Assembly (NCBI GenBank): GCA_023427285.1
Contig: JAEZBH010000416.1
Span: 1-6,930, forward strand
Direction: 5' to 3'
Length of the DNA: 6,930 nucleotides
DNA from: Pseudomonadota bacterium
Lineage (GTDB): Bacteria > Pseudomonadota > Alphaproteobacteria > Sphingomonadales > Sphingomonadaceae
A model generated the notes under the pieces. That model did no database searches, was not told the origin of the DNA, and saw only the letters and a list, made by a program, of their open reading frames with translations. This document shows positions 5,114-6,930 of this stretch, piece after piece (position 1 is the stretch's first letter; each line of letters opens with the position of its first letter). The position numbers were made by a program, and so were the translations under genes.

Positions 5114-6467
5114 CGTTCTTGTCCTCTTTGGGTGTTGAGCTGCTCAGCAAGTCCAGCACCGCCACGGTCATTGCCTCAACGCCTGCCTTGATCGAGGGCT
5201 CCGGCTCGATCTTCATGAAGGGCGAGTGATTGCTCGGCACCATCATCTTGCCGGCCATCATCTGCTCAACCTCGTGCTGCGGCGTGCCGCCGACGATGAA
5301 ATAGGTGCCGGGGATCTTGTGCTCGGTGGAGGTAAAGAAGGCGAAGTCTTCCGAGCCCATGCCGTCGCGCGGCATGCTCAGCAGCACCTCCTTGCCCAGT
5401 TGCTTGCCGATCGACTGGCGCACCCGCGCCGTCAGGTCCGGGTCGTTGTAGGTGGAGGGCGTCGACTCAAATCCCATGCGCACCTCCGGCAGCTTGTCCT
5501 CGGGCAATCCGGCCATGCGGCCCGCATTCTCGGCGATGCGCTTGATGCCCGCCAGCAGCGCCTCGCGCACGGCGGGACGATCGGAGCGCACCGTCAGCTG
5601 CAACTCGGCCCGGTCGGAGATGATGTTGTGCTTGAGGCCGGACTGGAATGCGCCCACTGTGACGACGCCCGGATGAGTCGGCGAGATCTCGCGGCTCACC
5701 AGCGTTTGCAGCGCGAGCACGATCTGCGCGCCGATCACGATCGGGTCCTTGCCCAGGTGCGGCGATGCGCCATGCGCGCCAACGCCATGCACGATGATGT
5801 CAACGCTGTCGGCAGAGGCGAAGCCCGGCCCCGGCTCCAGCCAGATTTTGCCCGAGGGCAGACCCGCCACCACATGGAGCGCCAGCAGGTAGTCAGGCTT
5901 GGGGAAGCGGGTGTAAAGCCCGTCGTCCAGCATGGCCTTCGCGCCCAGCAGCCGCTCCTCGGCGGGCTGGCCGACGAACACCACCGTGCCCTTCCACTGG
6001 TCCTTGCGCGCCGCCAGCTGCTTGGCCGTGCCGATCAGCGCGGTCACGTGGGTGTCGTGAGCACAGGCGTGCATCACCGGCATTTCCTTGCCGTTCAGGT
6101 CCACTTGCCGCACCTTGGAGGCATAGGGCAGCCCCGACTTCTCCTCGACCGGCAGACCGTCCATATCGGCGCGGATGAGCACCGTTGGCCCCTCCCCGTT
6201 CCTCAGCACGCCGACAACGCCGGTTTGGCCCACGCCCTCCGTTACCTGAATGCCCAGCGACCGGAGTTCCTTGGCCAACCGCGCAGCGGTCTTGGTCTCA
6301 CGGAACGACAGCTCCGGGTTCTGATGGAAATGAATGTAGAGGTCTTTCAGGCGGGCGTCGTAATCCTTCGCAATGTCAGCACGCAGCGCCGTATCGGCCG
6401 CCCGTGCCGCCGGAGCCCCTGCTGCAATCACCCCCGCCATCGCGACACCGGCGAACAACCACTTCAT
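5091..6467 (-). CDS. Exported M20-family (M20D, hippurate-hydrolase-like) amidohydrolase
   Basis: This 458-residue metalloenzyme belongs to the family that hydrolyses N-acyl amino acids or related amides. A Sec signal peptide is clear: MKWLFAGVAMAGV at the start and cleavage after PAARA (about residue 23), placing it in the periplasm or outside the cell. Probable metal-site motifs are HACAHDTH (133-140, with C135 and H137), GQPAEE (166-171, catalytic and ligand Glu), LALHV (H198) and NHSPF (H414). The dimerisation 'lid' domain would lie around residues 220-330 (starting near VHGVGAHGASPH), and GMGSEDFAFF (369-378) is the usual late motif. The usual Gly of HACGHD is Ala here. I start it at 6465-6467 because GGGAGG (6475-6480) precedes this ATG and the signal peptide begins there. 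It is the first gene of a probable three-gene unit; the substrate is unknown. Confidence 0.93.
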   Translation of the reverse strand: MKWLFAGVAMAGVIAAGAPAARAADTALRADIAKDYDARLKDLYIHFHQNPELSFRETKTAARLAKELRSLGIQVTEGVGQTGVVGVLRNGEGPTVLIRADMDGLPVEEKSGLPYASKVRQVDLNGKEMPVMHACAHDTHVTALIGTAKQLAARKDQWKGTVVFVGQPAEERLLGAKAMLDDGLYTRFPKPDYLLALHVVAGLPSGKIWLEPGPGFASADSVDIIVHGVGAHGASPHLGKDPIVIGAQIVLALQTLVSREISPTHPGVVTVGAFQSGLKHNIISDRAELQLTVRSDRPAVREALLAGIKRIAENAGRMAGLPEDKLPEVRMGFESTPSTYNDPDLTARVRQSIGKQLGKEVLLSMPRDGMGSEDFAFFTSTEHKIPGTYFIVGGTPQHEVEQMMAGKMMVPSNHSPFMKIEPEPSIKAGVEAMTVAVLDLLSSSTPKEDKNDVAVSGQ

Positions 6468-6474
6468 CACGCAT

Positions 6475-6480
6475 CCTCCC
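6475..6480 (-). promoter_or_regulatory. Ribosome binding site of the M20 amidohydrolase gene
   Basis: GGGAGG lies 7 bases from the ATG at 6465-6467. It favours this start over an in-frame ATG 14 codons upstream (6507-6509), which would bury the signal peptide behind a polar extension. Another ATG overlaps the spacer but is out of frame. Confidence 0.75.
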
Positions 6481-6523
6481 CATTCGTTGCGGAAGATACT
6501 AAAGCGCACCTCTGCCTGTAGGA

Positions 6524-6543
6524 AAGCGATTTTCTAGTCGCTT
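6524..6543. repeat. Short inverted repeat in the divergent region
   Basis: AAGCGA (6524-6529) and TCGCTT (6538-6543) are perfect inverted arms around 8 A/T-rich bases. It lies about 57-76 bases upstream of the M20 gene start. It could be an operator or a leader hairpin of that gene; the evidence is the symmetry alone. Confidence 0.3.
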
Positions 6544-6574
6544 CAGTCTATGAAACTTTCGGCCTGCCGCACCA

Positions 6575-6655
6575 TATAGGTCCTGCCCCCTCGCATCGGG
6601 GCTTCCGTTCCGAACAAAGTGAGAACTTGGCACGCCTCGACGTGCAGGGCATAGT
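6575..6655 (+). promoter_or_regulatory. Candidate uvrB promoters
   Basis: Two options are visible. One has TTGGCA (6627-6632) and CATAGT (6650-6655) with a 17-base spacer; it directly abuts the LexA box and would start transcription at or next to the uvrB ATG, giving a leaderless or nearly leaderless mRNA. The other has TATAGG (6575-6580) without a good -35 and would put the LexA box in the transcribed leader. Neither is strong. Confidence 0.3.
6612..6626. promoter_or_regulatory. LexA (SOS) operator of uvrB, alphaproteobacterial type
   Basis: GAAC-AAAGTGA-GAAC is an exact match to GAAC-N7-GAAC, the reverse complement of the GTTC-N7-GTTC direct-repeat operator bound by LexA in Alphaproteobacteria. 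It lies 36-50 bases upstream of the uvrB ATG. uvrB is a classical SOS gene, so repression by LexA and induction by DNA damage are expected. It might also affect the divergent M20 gene, but its distance from that start (about 145 bases) makes this less likely. Confidence 0.85.
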
Positions 6656-6661
6656 GCAGCC

Positions 6662-6930
6662 ATGAGCAGTCTGGTCATCCGTAAAACCCTCGACGACATC
6701 GACACCAGCAGCACCTTCGTGCCGCACAAGGCGGAGCGTCCGCCAAAGGCGGACGGCGGGCGACCGTTCAAGCTGGTGTCTGACTTCGAACCTTCGGGCG
6801 ACCAGCCGCAGGCGATTGCCGAACTGGTCGAGCAGGCGCAGGCGGGCGAGCAGAATCAGGTGCTGCTCGGCGTCACCGGCTCGGGCAAGACCTTCACCAT
6901 GGCCAAGGTCATCGAGAAGCTTCAGCGCCC
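6662..6930 (+). CDS. uvrB: Excinuclease ABC subunit UvrB (5' part, cut by the window edge)
   Basis: The first 89 codons plus two bases of uvrB are present; the gene runs off the right edge. UvrB is the helicase-like subunit that, with UvrA and UvrC, verifies DNA damage and positions the incisions in nucleotide excision repair. Visible hallmarks are [17 protein letters not shown] (36-52), the conserved entry to the first domain, and the Walker A loop [10 protein letters not shown] (70-79, with K76) that binds ATP. About 35 residues precede the conserved core, including RPPKADG encoded by a perfect palindrome (6737-6755). The ATG at 6662 is the likely start, although the only Shine-Dalgarno-like sequence (GCAGGG, 6644-6649) is 12 bases away. 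A perfect LexA box lies upstream, so SOS control is expected. Confidence 0.95.
   Translation, partial: MSSLVIRKTLDDIDTSSTFVPHKAERPPKADGGRPFKLVSDFEPSGDQPQAIAELVEQAQAGEQNQVLLGVTGSGKTFTMAKVIEKLQR
6737..6755. repeat. Perfect 8-bp-stem palindrome inside the start of uvrB
   Basis: CGTCCGCC (6737-6744) and GGCGGACG (6748-6755) are perfect inverted arms around AAA. It lies exactly in frame on codons 26-32 (RPPKADG), in the variable segment before the conserved UvrB core. It may be a small palindromic repeat inserted in frame, or simply GC-rich coding sequence. Confidence 0.5.

Noticed and set aside
5226..6521. Plus-strand open frame of 431 codons antisense to the M20 gene
   Set aside because: It is a shadow frame: His/Arg-rich, with no family resemblance, opposite a well-supported enzyme gene.
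6499..6771. Minus-strand open frame of 90 codons overlapping the 5' end of uvrB
   Set aside because: It is antisense to conserved UvrB residues, has no ribosome binding site and no recognisable domain.

Overview
The window looks like the chromosome of a GC-rich alphaproteobacterium. Two signs point that way: a perfect GAAC-N7-GAAC motif, the LexA (SOS) operator form typical of Alphaproteobacteria, sits upstream of uvrB; and the ribonucleotide reductase proteins are short and lack an ATP cone. I cannot name the genus. A Caulobacterales/Hyphomonadales- or Rhizobiales-like host is only a guess. All genes recognised here belong to known families; no phage, transposon, CRISPR array, tRNA or rRNA was seen.

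Layout. Positions 24-58 hold an intrinsic terminator that closes a minus-strand nrdA-nrdB unit. nrdB (87-1091) encodes the radical-generating small subunit and nrdA (1255-3123) the catalytic large subunit of an aerobic class I ribonucleotide reductase. The 163-base gap between them holds a nested hairpin and a DnaA-box-like tandem repeat. A long non-coding stretch (3124-3720) precedes nrdA. It carries a 14-bp palindrome that fits an NrdR box, a minus-strand intrinsic terminator, a candidate extended -10 promoter, a degenerate LexA-like site and several inverted repeats.

Further right, still on the minus strand, is a probable three-gene unit read from right to left: an exported M20-family amidohydrolase (5091-6467), an arylamine N-acetyltransferase whose start overlaps it by 23 bases (4286-5113), and a small secreted DUF3617-type protein (3721-4209). 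A 194-base divergent region (6468-6661) separates this unit from the 5' end of uvrB on the plus strand (6662 to the window edge).

The parts form two themes. One is DNA precursor supply and repair: nrdAB makes dNTPs and uvrB performs nucleotide excision repair. The other is a small hydrolase/acyltransferase module of unknown substrate. The oddest observation is in NrdB: all expected radical and metal-site residues are recognisable except one iron-ligand histidine, which is replaced by leucine (codon 195, one base away from His). I found no convincing new biological system. The NrdB substitution and the structured non-coding region upstream of nrdA are the points most worth checking.
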